From UBA969 sp041694635 (GTDB taxonomy: Bacteria; Planctomycetota; Planctomycetia; Gemmatales; Gemmataceae): a stretch of 64,000 bases of DNA. Position numbers and translations under genes: made by a program. Shown piece after piece: positions 1 to 8,253 of the stretch. Every line of letters starts with the position of its first letter. Within the stretch, counting starts at the first letter, position 1. The notes under the pieces are model-generated. The model worked only from the letters and a program-made list of their open reading frames with translations, was not told where the DNA came from and did not search any database. The DNA lies in NCBI GenBank assembly GCA_041694635.1, contig JBDNHI010000103.1:1-64000 (forward strand), read 5' to 3'.

Positions 1-115
1 GACACCTCCTGGTCTCTGCGCTCCTGTCCGCAGTCACACAACCAACGAACCCACGCAGCCACAATTCAGGAAGTAGAAATAGCATATCCTCGAATAATGC
101 GCCAGTCTTCTTAAA

Positions 116-415
116 CTACCTACCTATGCGCGCTGGCCGTGCAGTTGATGTGGTCACAATCGAGGGAAGTTCAGTGGCAAGCGTGATGGTGCCGGTAACT
201 GAAAAAACGATGTCATCAGCCTCCAAAGTAAGATTAGTATCTACTATTGCTCGCCTAAGAGAACCCGGCCCTAAATCGTTGGTATTTGTCACAGTGAATG
301 TAGCTGGAGTGATTCTTTCTTCGAGGCGGAGGAGTTCGAGTCTTGGATAAATAGAAGATCTTCGTGCTTTTCTATTTTGTGAGGTTCTAAAGAATCTGAG
401 GAAAGAATTAATCAT
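116..415 (-). pseudogene. Truncated extracellular protein, N-terminal fragment
   Basis: The 99 codons begin with a basic stretch and a motif of the form PRLELLRLEERITPATFTV, followed by TNTNDLGPGSLRRAI. This start is typical of long exported surface proteins of Gemmata-like planctomycetes (LEPR-xLL-like signal, then a parallel beta-helix/CSLREA-like passenger). Family members normally run to several hundred or thousands of residues; here the frame ends at a TAG at 116-118, just after the first beta-helix strands (GTITLATELPSI). No continuation is obvious in other frames before the window edge. I read it as a decayed or frameshifted gene. It lies beside other degraded DNA, which supports that reading. 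Confidence 0.6.
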
Positions 416-744
416 AAAAAGAGTTCCTGGGGAAAAGCGTCAAACAATGCCCAAATTGTCGAGTAATCCGCACCACAAAGTCTACATTTAAGCGGTAAAA
501 ACCGGAGGTGAGGCATTTTATACAAAGGTTATCTTCGATTATAGTATCGCAATATTAAAGTGAAATACAATTAAAATACAAGGAATATTTCTCCCAAAGG
601 CCCCAATATTACCAAATGTAGGGATTGCATCTATAAGGTGATAGCATTTCTAAAATAAAGACATTTGGGGTCGAGTTGCAATAAAACAAGGGGGTTTGAA
701 GCATTTTTATATGTCTCAATGTCGAGAAAGGTTATAAAGGCGGT

Positions 745-766
745 CCCAGCGAGCGCAGTCGCTGGG
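745..766. repeat. Perfect inverted repeat (8-bp stem)
   Basis: CCCAGCGA at 745-752 and TCGCTGGG at 759-766 are exact inverse complements around the 6-nt loop GCGCAG. No T-tract follows, so it is not an ordinary terminator. Together with the nearby transposase fragment it is more likely a REP-type palindrome. Confidence 0.6.
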
Positions 767-867
767 CTTTGGGGCTCTCTGCTGGGCGGTGGGACTGCTG
801 TTTTACCCGCAGTGTTTATTAAAAACGAGCCTGTCCCCTTTGCCAGTGCCCACGATCTCTCACCTCA

Positions 868-889
868 GAGCCGGAAGCGTTAGCGACGG
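868..889 (-). repeat. REP-like repeat, copy 1 (inverted)
   Basis: Contains GCCGGAAGCGTTAGCGACGG, the exact reverse complement of the element at 967-988. It lies directly 3' of the transposase fragment (minus-strand sense). Similar strings are, from memory, frequent in planctomycete intergenic DNA. Confidence 0.7.
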
Positions 890-966
890 TTTGCCCAGCC
901 CGGATCGTGCCCCTGCAGCCAGGTTCCGTAGGTGGTGAAGGTGATGAAGTAAGCTAGGTCATTACC
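890..966 (-). pseudogene. Fragment of REP-associated Y1 transposase (RAYT)
   Basis: Read on the minus strand, this segment encodes LAYFITFTTYGTWLQGHDPG. That matches the conserved N-terminus of the IS200-like/REP-associated transposases (Y1_Tnp family) that cleave and join single-stranded REP DNA. Only about 25 codons remain. The frame hits a stop just downstream inside the REP-like repeat, and the likely ATG (ATGACC) is out of frame with the rest. The catalytic HUH and tyrosine motifs are missing, so it is a dead remnant. Its flanking by REP-like copies on both sides fits a former RAYT locus. Confidence 0.65.
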
Positions 967-988
967 CCGTCGCTAACGCTTCCGGCTC
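967..988 (+). repeat. REP-like repeat, copy 2
   Basis: CCGTCGCTAACGCTTCCGGC followed by TC, inverted relative to the copy at 868-889. The two copies bracket the transposase fragment. Confidence 0.7.
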
Positions 989-1010
989 CGTTTGCCGTTT
1001 GCGTCATTAC

Positions 1011-1032
1011 CGTCCGCTAACGCTTCCGGCTC
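1011..1032 (+). repeat. REP-like repeat, copy 3
   Basis: Same orientation as copy 2, sharing CGCTAACGCTTCCGGCTCCG; it differs near the left end (CGTCCG versus CCGTCG). Copies 2 and 3 are 44 bp apart and both are followed by CGTTTG. Confidence 0.65.
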
Positions 1033-1200
1033 CGTTTGCGTCCTTGTTGTCCTTTTTATAATGTGGGCTTTTCTTCTAATCGACATTGCTTGTTTTTCTT
1101 CGAGTTATTGAGACCTCCAAGGCTAACATGCCACGCAAGAAGGGTTTCACGGAACGGTTACAATTTTTTCGATATAAGCTTGGTGATTAAGTTGCAGGTT

Positions 1201-2691
1201 TTATTCTGCAATAAGTCCAACGCTAAGTTTTACCAAAGCCTGGAATTCTTTTTCGCTCCAGGCTTTGTCGATTTGTATCCACCGGTTGGCAACTTTATCT
1301 AAGGTTTCCTTTGCAGAACCAGTAGGCGCAATTAAAAAAGACCTCACTTCTTCTACTAATGCCCTTCTTCGCTTTAAATAGCCCGGAAGCCTGCTGCATA
1401 ATGCTGGGTTTTTTATTTCCACATGAGAAAGGTTTGCTCGGATTGATTCACGCAAATTTGTCGTCCTTGCGCTATCGAATCCCATTGCATCTAACCTGAT
1501 TTTATCTAGCTGCGAATATCGCGTATACCTTGCTATAGATGGCTCCACTGCTATGCGTTCCCCCATCTCTGGCCCTGCTAGGTCTAATAAAAATTGAAAA
1601 GCTAATTCTTTCAAACCTGATTTTAAATTCACACATCCAAAACTACTTGCTGTCCCTAGATAAGGTATTTTATTACCTATGGGCAGTGGCCTAAATTCGT
1701 TTGATCCTGCAAGGAAATAACCATCTGAACCGGGTAAGGTGCAAAGCCCTATTTTATCTTTTAATTCTGTATTTGATTGACCTTCGCTTGCCAAGTTTGC
1801 ATCTGTAATCGTTAGTACCGCTTTTCCTTTTAAGAAAGCGTTTGCAGAACTTGACTCCATTTGTTGGCTACGAAATTTTTGCAGCAGTTTGAAGTTCTCT
1901 AATCCTTTTACAAAACCCGAACTATTGATTAAAGGCTTACCATTGCGAAAATCGTATAAAAATGAAAACACTGCATCTTCTATTTCTGGCGTGATTTTAT
2001 CTGATGGGCTTACGGGTTGACGCGTGAACCCCGCGCAGTACGAAAGGAATTCAAATTCAAAATCGTGATCATTAGAGCTTAAACCAGCAAGGCTGTTACT
2101 CGAATTAAATCCAACTTGAGAAAAGTACTGTGCAATTTTGAAATAATCATCCCAAGTGGATGGTGCTTTTAGATTGGTTTTGAATTGGTTTTTAAAACCC
2201 TGTTGATGTTGGGGTAAATTGAATAAATCTTCTCGAAACAAGCAAACTTTGGCTTCTCCACAAATAGGAAGCCCAACGATTTTTCTTTGCCAAACTAAAA
2301 GTTTTTCCCGGTAGAGTGGCAGAAAATCGGACCAATTGATTTTATCTCCTGGTTCCATAATGCTATCGGGTGCAAAAGCCAGAAGTTTAGTTTGACTAAA
2401 TTCCCCAATTTCTTCCGATTTAATAATCCAGATGTCGACATTAGAGTCAACGGCGGATGGTAAATTTCCTGCCTCACGACTTATTATTTGAAGCTCTATT
2501 CCTAGGCGGTTTGCACTTACTTTCCCTTGATTTTCAAGGACTTGTTGTGAAACACCCTTGGGGCAGGCTACGACTAGGGTTGTTTTTTTAGCTGATTTTT
2601 CAACACTTAATCTTTCTACCTTTGCTTTACACCCCGAAAATCCAAGTAGGAAGATTAAAACAAGTTGGATACTGATAATTTTTCTTTGCAT
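1201..2691 (-). CDS. Extracellular solute-binding lipoprotein (family 1-like)
   Basis: 496 residues. The N-terminus is a lipoprotein signal: basic start, hydrophobic core, and the lipobox FSGC with Cys at residue 21. The rest has the look of a type I periplasmic solute-binding protein: an early strand TTLVVACPKGVSQQV, the segment VDIWIIKSEEIGEF, then APSTWDDYFKIAQYF, a spacing typical of sugar-binding proteins of ABC importers. It is expected to be anchored facing the periplasm. No permease or ATPase gene is adjacent, so the substrate is unknown and it may serve a distant or orphan transporter. The next gene on the right is divergent and separated by about 110 bp, which must hold both promoters. 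Confidence 0.7.
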   Translation of the reverse strand: MQRKIISIQLVLIFLLGFSGCKAKVERLSVEKSAKKTTLVVACPKGVSQQVLENQGKVSANRLGIELQIISREAGNLPSAVDSNVDIWIIKSEEIGEFSQTKLLAFAPDSIMEPGDKINWSDFLPLYREKLLVWQRKIVGLPICGEAKVCLFREDLFNLPQHQQGFKNQFKTNLKAPSTWDDYFKIAQYFSQVGFNSSNSLAGLSSNDHDFEFEFLSYCAGFTRQPVSPSDKITPEIEDAVFSFLYDFRNGKPLINSSGFVKGLENFKLLQKFRSQQMESSSANAFLKGKAVLTITDANLASEGQSNTELKDKIGLCTLPGSDGYFLAGSNEFRPLPIGNKIPYLGTASSFGCVNLKSGLKELAFQFLLDLAGPEMGERIAVEPSIARYTRYSQLDKIRLDAMGFDSARTTNLRESIRANLSHVEIKNPALCSRLPGYLKRRRALVEEVRSFLIAPTGSAKETLDKVANRWIQIDKAWSEKEFQALVKLSVGLIAE

Positions 2692-2803
2692 TGTCCGGTT
2701 CTCTTTTTCTAGAATATAAAAGCATTTTATGAGATGTTTTGCAATGATGTAAATTGATTGTATGATGAAATCGTGAAAATATTATTCGAATGAGGTTCTA
2801 ATT

Positions 2804-3496
2804 ATGAAATTTAGTTTAATCGTGTTGTCCGCAGGGAAGATGCAAGGTAAGGAAATACCTATTGGTATAGCTGAATTTCGCATAGGAAAAGACCCATCTT
2901 GCAATTTAAAGCCCGCTGCTGGCGTTTCCGATAAACATTGCGTTTTTGTCTTAAAACAAGGGAAACTTTTCCTTAACGATTTAGGAAGTACTGAAGGTAC
3001 TTTTGTTAATGATAAAAAAATTACATCAGAAGTTGAACTTAAAAAAACAGATAAAGTGAAAGTTGGCCCACTGTCATTTGAGGTCAAAATTGAAACCCCC
3101 GCTGTGGCAACACCTGCTGCTGTGGCAACACCTGTTGCTGTGGCAACACCTGCTGCTGTGGCAACACCTGCTGCTGTCGCAACCACTGCTGCTGTGGCAA
3201 CACCTCCCGCTGTGACAGTACCTGCTGCTGTGACAACACCTGTTGCTGCCGAAATTGCAGATACCAAAGATGCCGACGACATGGACGCCCTTTTATTTGA
3301 TGATGATGATAAAGCACCTGCCGGGGCAAGGCCTTCTTGGAAAGATGCAGTTCCAGAGCCTGGCACAGTTGATAAAGATGGTAACCCGATTATTGCTCAG
3401 GATGGGTCTGGGAAGCCTGAGGATAAGCCCAAACCATCTGGCAATACCTCGGATGCGGCTGCTGCATTATTTGCAAAATTTAGAATTAAAAAGTAA
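2804..3496 (+). CDS. FHA-domain protein with hexapeptide repeat linker
   Basis: 230 residues. Residues 1 to about 95 form a forkhead-associated domain, a phosphothreonine-peptide reader: FRIGKDPSCNL carries the G-[RK] loop, GVSDKHCVF the conserved Ser/His strand, and LNDLGSTEGTFVN the S-x-x-GT-x-[VI]-N motif. Residues 98 to about 148 are tandem hexapeptides close to AAVATP, encoded by an 18-bp DNA repeat. An acidic stretch (DADDMDALLFDDDD) and a Pro/Lys-rich tail ending in basic residues follow. There is no signal peptide, so it should be cytoplasmic. A GAGG site lies 9 nt before the ATG. It is followed after 15 nt by mutY on the same strand. Confidence 0.85.
   Translation: MKFSLIVLSAGKMQGKEIPIGIAEFRIGKDPSCNLKPAAGVSDKHCVFVLKQGKLFLNDLGSTEGTFVNDKKITSEVELKKTDKVKVGPLSFEVKIETPAVATPAAVATPVAVATPAAVATPAAVATTAAVATPPAVTVPAAVTTPVAAEIADTKDADDMDALLFDDDDKAPAGARPSWKDAVPEPGTVDKDGNPIIAQDGSGKPEDKPKPSGNTSDAAAALFAKFRIKK
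3096..3245 (+). repeat. 18-bp tandem repeat inside the FHA gene
   Basis: About eight imperfect copies of an 18-bp unit (CCTGCTGCTGTGGCAACA) encode the (A/V/P)AVATP linker. The first five or six copies are nearly identical in DNA and the last two are diverged. Such an array can change copy number by slippage without breaking the frame. Confidence 0.85.
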
Positions 3497-3511
3497 TAGG
3501 TGAAGTGGTTC

Positions 3512-4684
3512 ATGGCGAAAAAGATTTCCAGTAATGTAAACGCCTCCGCTTTTCTTTCGCCTTCGGTTAAAAAAATATTTGCCCAGGTCTTGCTATCTTG
3601 GTTTGACCAAAAAAAACGAAACCTTCCTTGGCGTAATACCAAAAATCCTTATGCCATTTGGATTAGTGAAGTTATGTTGCAACAAACCCAAGTTGCAACC
3701 GTTATTCCTTATTTCGAAAGGTTTCTTGTTAGATTTCCTGATGTTTTATCTCTTGCTGTAGCCGATGAACAAGAAGTCTTAAAACTTTGGCAGGGACTTG
3801 GTTATTACAGGCGCGCGCGACATTTGCACCAAGCTGCTAAATTAATTGCCTCTAACTTTAATGGCATTTTTCCTACTTCCTTAGATAATCTTGCTTCTCT
3901 TCCAGGGTTGGGGCGGTACACCATTAATGCTGTTTTATCTCAGGCTTTTGATTACAAACTTCCTATTCTAGAAGCGAATACAAAACGAGTCTTGGCAAGG
4001 TTATTTGCTTCTAAGTTAGATGTTGATTCTTCCTTAGGTAATAAATTTCTTTGGGATGCTGCTGAAGAGATTTTACCCGAAAAGGATGTTGGGGCATTTA
4101 ATCAAGGTATGATGGAACTTGGCTCCCTTGTTTGTGTTCCTGTAAATCCCCATTGCCAGGTTTGCCCGCTTGAGACATTTTGTAAGGCTAAAAGAATGGG
4201 GTTGGTTTCAGAATTGCCCATTCGAAAAAAGAAATTAGTAATCACCGAGGTGGATGAGTTTGCAGTTATTTTAGAAAATAAAGGAAAGCTTTTGTTGGGA
4301 AAACGACCAATAAAACAGCGCTGGGCAGGGTTGTGGGAGGTTCCCCACGATGTTTCAAATCCTGATAAAACTGAAATAGAGAATCTGGAAGCGATTGCTT
4401 ACAAATATACTTCCTTAAAACCAAAAAGTTTTTTCCCATTGGGTTTGATTACTCACCCTGTTACTCGGTACCGTATTAAAGTCCGTTTTTTCTTGGCAAA
4501 GGTATCGGGTATTCCAAGATCTGATTTTTATGAGGAACTTGCGTGGGTTCCTTTAAGCGAAGTTGAGCAATACCCAAAAAGCTCGCCACAAACTAAAATA
4601 ATTGCAATGGCTTTAGAATTTCTTTCGAATAAACCTGCAGTTGCTAATCCTATAAAAAAGAGAAATATAATTGAGAAAATATAA
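3512..4684 (+). CDS. mutY: A/G-specific adenine DNA glycosylase
   Basis: Removes adenine mispaired with 8-oxoguanine. From ATG 3512 the product is 390 residues; an in-frame GTG at 3500 exists, but an AGGTGAAG site sits well placed for the ATG. The helix-hairpin-helix/GPD fold is clear: ISEVMLQQTQVAT with the catalytic Glu at residue 53, LPGLGRYTINAVLS as the HhH, and the 4Fe-4S ligands C-x6-C-x2-C-x5-C (CVPVNPHCQVCPLETFC). A C-terminal NUDIX-like 8-oxoG recognition domain follows (about residues 240-370, AGLWEVPHD). At the position of the catalytic Asp (ILDGN in E. coli) this protein reads ILEAN, i.e. Glu154. The 3' end overlaps the next gene by 14 nt, implying co-transcription. Confidence 0.93.
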   Translation: MAKKISSNVNASAFLSPSVKKIFAQVLLSWFDQKKRNLPWRNTKNPYAIWISEVMLQQTQVATVIPYFERFLVRFPDVLSLAVADEQEVLKLWQGLGYYRRARHLHQAAKLIASNFNGIFPTSLDNLASLPGLGRYTINAVLSQAFDYKLPILEANTKRVLARLFASKLDVDSSLGNKFLWDAAEEILPEKDVGAFNQGMMELGSLVCVPVNPHCQVCPLETFCKAKRMGLVSELPIRKKKLVITEVDEFAVILENKGKLLLGKRPIKQRWAGLWEVPHDVSNPDKTEIENLEAIAYKYTSLKPKSFFPLGLITHPVTRYRIKVRFFLAKVSGIPRSDFYEELAWVPLSEVEQYPKSSPQTKIIAMALEFLSNKPAVANPIKKRNIIEKI

Positions 4685-5207
4685 TTTGTTACTGATTTTC
4701 ATACTTGTATCTGGGTGTGGTGAAAATTCTGCCACACTTGTGGAAGGGGTGAATATTGGTAACATTGCAACTCAGATTAAGGGAGAAGATGCTGAAGGGA
4801 AAAAATTACAGCTTGATGCATATAAAGGAAAAGTTGTCCTCCTTAGCTTTTGGGCTTCTTGGTGTGGCCCTTGCAAGGAACTCCTTCCTTATGAAAAACA
4901 AATGCTTAAAACTTTTAAGGATCAGCCCTTTGTTCTTTTAGGCATTAATTCCGATATTGATAAATCTGCATTAATTAAAGCACAGCAACAATATGATATG
5001 ACTTGGCCTTCCCTCTGGGATGGAACTGGTGCAATCATTCGCGAATGGAATATTCCGTTTCTCCCTATGCTTATTCTTATCGATGAAAAAGGGATTATTC
5101 GGTTTAACTCAAAATCAATTATGGATGACATTAGTTCATTTGGAGATTTGGCAGAGAAGGTTGAATTACAAATACAGAAAACGCTTGATCGTATGGGGAA
5201 GAAGTAG
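4671..5207 (+). CDS. TlpA-like thioredoxin-fold lipoprotein
   Basis: 178 residues. The TTG start at 4671 is needed to include the lipoprotein signal (lipobox VSGC, Cys16); no ATG is available before the domain. The thioredoxin fold carries a standard WCGPC active site at residues 64-68, preceded by VVLLSFWAS and followed by the cis-Pro region (IPFLPMLILIDEKG). It is probably a membrane-anchored periplasmic thiol-disulfide reductase of the TlpA/ResA class. It overlaps mutY by 14 nt. Unlike two other thioredoxin-fold genes in this window, it has ordinary cysteines at the active site. Confidence 0.85.
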   Translation: MRKYNLLLIFILVSGCGENSATLVEGVNIGNIATQIKGEDAEGKKLQLDAYKGKVVLLSFWASWCGPCKELLPYEKQMLKTFKDQPFVLLGINSDIDKSALIKAQQQYDMTWPSLWDGTGAIIREWNIPFLPMLILIDEKGIIRFNSKSIMDDISSFGDLAEKVELQIQKTLDRMGKK

Positions 5208-5280
5208 TTCAAAACTGCTGCAATGATAAATTTCTTAAGTTGTATTTGAAGCTTTAAAACTAATTAGTTTATAAAAAATA

Positions 5281-5315
5281 AGGTGGAGTTCCTTACTATT
5301 AAGGTCGCTCCACCT
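5281..5315 (-). terminator. Intrinsic terminator of the BON-domain gene
   Basis: AGGTGGAG (5281-5288) and CTCCACCT (5308-5315) form an 8-bp stem. On the minus strand the stem is followed by TTATTTTTTATAAA, so it terminates transcription arriving from the gene at 5342-7390. The plus-strand side lacks a T-tract. Confidence 0.7.
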
Positions 5316-5341
5316 GCGGGATCTGTTTTATCAAACAAGGC

Positions 5342-7390
5342 TTACTTTAAAATAAATTCTACTAAAGCGTTGGATTGGGCAACTTCAGGAATTACGAATA
5401 TCTTTGCTGCTAATTCTTCTTGTTTAGAGTGATCTGTAAGTTCGATCAAGATTATTTTTGAGCCATTGGGTTTTTCTATAATCTGTACGCTTTTTGCTTT
5501 TTTACCACATACCTGGTCCACTTGTTTTTTCAAACTTAGTAGCGAAGTGTTTGGACTAACTTTACCCTCTTCTTGTTTTTCAACTTCGTCGGGATCAAAA
5601 GAAATACTACCTGTTGTTACTGCAGGATTACTATTAACTTTAATCATACTTGCAGTTTTCGCAGGAACTTGTTTTTGTTTTTCTACAGCAACGGTTGTTG
5701 CGGGAAGTTCAGGCTTTTTCAATTCGTTTTTTTTCGTAACTGTTTTCGCCAAAACGGTTGGAGTTTTAATTGCTGGGGTTTTGGCTAGATCAATGCTGTT
5801 AGATGCGGTCATCATTTTTTCAGGTGAAACGGGCTTAGGTGTTGTTTTTACTGCAAGGTAAGGCCTGTTATAATCAGGATCATTATCTGAGTTTTTTGCA
5901 TACCGGGCTGGAATTTTTTCCTCTTGAACTGGCTTTATGTTCGTAACCTCTGCAACTTCTTTTCTTACGCTAGGAAAACCTTTCATATCGGCCCTTACGG
6001 GGGCACTTCCAATTGGATCGTGAGCTGGGGCAAATACCCTTGCTACAGATTTTATTTCTGTATTGATTTTTGCTTTTACAACTTCATTATTTATTGCAGG
6101 CGCTTTCGGTGAAATATTTTTAGCCGTAGTTGTTTCTTTTACACTCTTATCCAAAGGGTTTGGGGCAACACCGGTCTTTGCCTCTGTTTTTAATGGGGTG
6201 GTTGTTTGCTTGGTTAAAGGCAGTTCTTTAGGTTGCGAAATTTCCTTTACAACTGGTTCTGGTTTTTCGGTTTTCTTAATGACCGCTGGGAATGAAGGAA
6301 AGACGGATTCTTTTCCCGAAGTATTTACTGCTGCTTTTGCATCAATAGGAACGGCTGGAGCTTTAGTTGTCTTTGAAATTATTGGTTTTTTATCGTTTGG
6401 TTCTGGTGTCTGCCAAGAATCGGGCAACTTAGGTACTGCCAAAACATCTACCGTTTTTGTTGGAGCGGGTAATGGTTTCGCTTCTGGTTTTACAGGTACC
6501 AGGCTATCAGGCAAATTCTTTGGTTTTTTCTGATTTATTCCATTTTGCTCTTTTTCTTTGGTTGTGTTTGAAACTGCTTGCGTTGAAATAATTTGATTTT
6601 TACTAGTTGCAATAGGTTCTGCTGAATTGATGGGTTTGATACTTGGAGTTTCTATTTGATTTGCCAACATTTGATTTGATTTGAAGGTTGTAATAGTTGC
6701 AAGCAGGGCTGCCTGTTCTTTTTCTGATAGGTATTTAGTGCCATCCTTATTGACCATAGTGACGGTTTCATTTGCTATGCGCATAGGTTGAACAATCATT
6801 TTGTTAACCACACGAACACAACCGTTAACTTTTCGGATTTTTTGACTAATTTCAAGTTTATCTTCTAAGGTGACAACGGGGCCGGTTACCAAAATGGTTC
6901 CTTCTATGGAGGCAGCGACTGCTATTTTAGGAAAGTTGCTTAGTAATTCTGAACCAACTAATTTGGAAGTATTGTTTTGCAGAGTTTCTAGGGTAACTTT
7001 TGTAGGCTTGATCGAAGGAAAGGGCCAATGTTTAATTTCATTAACAACTTTGCAGGTTGTAATTTTTTCAGCGATTGAAACTGCTTTTTCTGAAACTTCT
7101 TTATTGTTTACATTTCCTTTAAGGTAGATTTTTCTGTTTTTAAAGGTTGGGTTAATATCGGTAGCGCTAATGGAGGCATCCGCTAAAAACTCAAGATGGA
7201 TACTCATAGTTTCTGCCAGGAATTTAGGCTCTTCGTTTTTCTTAACTGCTGTAGAAATGGGAGAAGTTGTTTTGGAGAAAGGTGTGGTATTTATTTTGGG
7301 TTGCTCGGCATTTACAAATACAGAGGTTAGTAACCCTAAGGCGCTCAAGGTAAAAAGCTTGTGAGCTGTTATTTTAAATCGGTTGCGCAT
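5342..7390 (-). CDS. Exported BON-domain protein with long Pro/Lys/Thr linker
   Basis: 682 residues from ATG 7390; an upstream TTG at 7408 also opens the frame, but the GGAGAG there is better read as the ribosome site of the ATG. A signal peptide (SALGLLTSVFVNA) directs export. Two BON-like modules follow, around residues 60-125 (IYLKGNVNNKEVSEKAVSIAE) and 150-205 (GTILVTGPVVTLEDKLEISQ). BON domains are thought to bind membranes or envelope polymers. About 400 residues of low-complexity Pro/Lys/Thr/Ala sequence form an extended linker, and the last ~65 residues form a small folded unit. Its job is unknown; an envelope-spanning or wall-attached role is inference. It lies just downstream of the lipoprotein at 7453-8016 on the same strand. 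Confidence 0.75.
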   Translation of the reverse strand: MRNRFKITAHKLFTLSALGLLTSVFVNAEQPKINTTPFSKTTSPISTAVKKNEEPKFLAETMSIHLEFLADASISATDINPTFKNRKIYLKGNVNNKEVSEKAVSIAEKITTCKVVNEIKHWPFPSIKPTKVTLETLQNNTSKLVGSELLSNFPKIAVAASIEGTILVTGPVVTLEDKLEISQKIRKVNGCVRVVNKMIVQPMRIANETVTMVNKDGTKYLSEKEQAALLATITTFKSNQMLANQIETPSIKPINSAEPIATSKNQIISTQAVSNTTKEKEQNGINQKKPKNLPDSLVPVKPEAKPLPAPTKTVDVLAVPKLPDSWQTPEPNDKKPIISKTTKAPAVPIDAKAAVNTSGKESVFPSFPAVIKKTEKPEPVVKEISQPKELPLTKQTTTPLKTEAKTGVAPNPLDKSVKETTTAKNISPKAPAINNEVVKAKINTEIKSVARVFAPAHDPIGSAPVRADMKGFPSVRKEVAEVTNIKPVQEEKIPARYAKNSDNDPDYNRPYLAVKTTPKPVSPEKMMTASNSIDLAKTPAIKTPTVLAKTVTKKNELKKPELPATTVAVEKQKQVPAKTASMIKVNSNPAVTTGSISFDPDEVEKQEEGKVSPNTSLLSLKKQVDQVCGKKAKSVQIIEKPNGSKIILIELTDHSKQEELAAKIFVIPEVAQSNALVEFILK

Positions 7391-7452
7391 AATGTTACAT
7401 CTCTCCAAAAGTTCTTTGTTATCGTTAATCTGGGTTTGTAATCCTGCAGGTT

Positions 7453-8016
7453 TTAATATCCTGCAAGATCTTTCGTGAATGATTTTTGTAATTCAGGTGT
7501 GCCTGCATAAAGGTGCAGGTGGTCCTTATCGATATACACCACTTGAATTCTTGGCCTTTTAATTTTTACAGGGAATGGATAGCCAGATTCGATGGTTTCT
7601 GTGTAGTAGATTGTGGCTTTCCAATGACAGTGGTGAAGCTGTGCTGGCCCAACAAGAGGGAAGAATCGGGGTGGGTCAATTTTGTCTATTAGGCGTTCCG
7701 TTACAATTTGAATATCGTCTCGGTGTTCTTCATAAACATAAGGGAAGCCTCTCGAAACTTGTGGCATTGCCCTGATAATTTGAGCTTCATCTGGTGCATC
7801 TTCACAAAGTGGCGGTGGTGCGCCTTCCTTGATTGGGGGCATAATTGGCGTGCGATGATCATTTTTATGCTTGTACTTTTCTTCCATTCGGTCGGTGACC
7901 CAGGGAGGGACTGGCGTGGGGGTGAATATGCCCATAGAGAATGGCATACATCCCGTCAGGTTCAATGAGAAGGCTGCAATTAGCCCCCAAACAGTATAAC
8001 TTTTTCTAATGATCAT
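7453..8016 (-). CDS. Conserved planctomycete lipoprotein, unknown function
   Basis: 187 residues with a lipoprotein signal (LTGC, Cys23). The mature part holds blocks I recognise from a family restricted to planctomycetes: DRMEEKYKHKNDHRTPIMPP, YVYEEHRDDIQIVTE, DKIDPPRFFPLVGPAQLHHC and VVYIDKDHLHLY. No catalytic motif is apparent. The His/Cys-containing segment QLHHCHW could bind metal, but that is speculation. It is 62 bp upstream of the BON-domain gene on the same strand, so the two are likely co-transcribed envelope components. Confidence 0.75.
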   Translation of the reverse strand: MIIRKSYTVWGLIAAFSLNLTGCMPFSMGIFTPTPVPPWVTDRMEEKYKHKNDHRTPIMPPIKEGAPPPLCEDAPDEAQIIRAMPQVSRGFPYVYEEHRDDIQIVTERLIDKIDPPRFFPLVGPAQLHHCHWKATIYYTETIESGYPFPVKIKRPRIQVVYIDKDHLHLYAGTPELQKSFTKDLAGY

Positions 8017-8253
8017 AATAAAACCCTTTCGTTCTCATTTTCTCTGACCGGAGTTTTAACCCGGATTAATTCCTTCCATTTCTTGCCCTGCAATGAAATA
8101 GAAGTTTTACAGGTTTTTTATCGACTTAACGAAAGGGTTAACTTTAACGATTGCAGCAAAGATTCGTGGTTTAGGTTTTAATCCTGTTAGAATGGGTAAA
8201 TAAGTGGTAATTGATAAGGATTTAACTGCTTTAATTTTAGTAAGAGGGACTTT

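Larger units (their letters stand above)
416..1200. other. Gene-free stretch with decayed mobile DNA
   Basis: No convincing gene lies here. The left part (416-740) is AT-rich and shows nothing recognisable. The right part contains a perfect hairpin, a transposase fragment and three REP-like repeats, listed separately. A 72-codon plus-strand frame at 665-883 runs through the hairpin and repeat and has no protein-like features. The sequence around 826-842 (a GAGCCTGTCCCC string) resembles motifs I associate with planctomycete REP/RAYT loci, but that is from memory. Confidence 0.6.

Noticed and set aside
665..883. 72-codon plus-strand frame
   Set aside because: Runs through a palindrome and a REP-like repeat and has no protein-like composition or ribosome site.
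2782..3366. 194-codon minus-strand frame antisense to the FHA gene
   Set aside because: A by-product of the 18-bp repeat, which stays open in several frames. The plus-strand FHA domain is unmistakable.
5281..5315. Terminator for the TlpA-like gene on the plus strand
   Set aside because: The T-tract exists only on the minus-strand side of the hairpin.
6063..6533. 156-codon plus-strand frame antisense to the BON-domain gene
   Set aside because: Arises from the low-complexity Pro/Lys/Thr linker on the other strand; no family resemblance.
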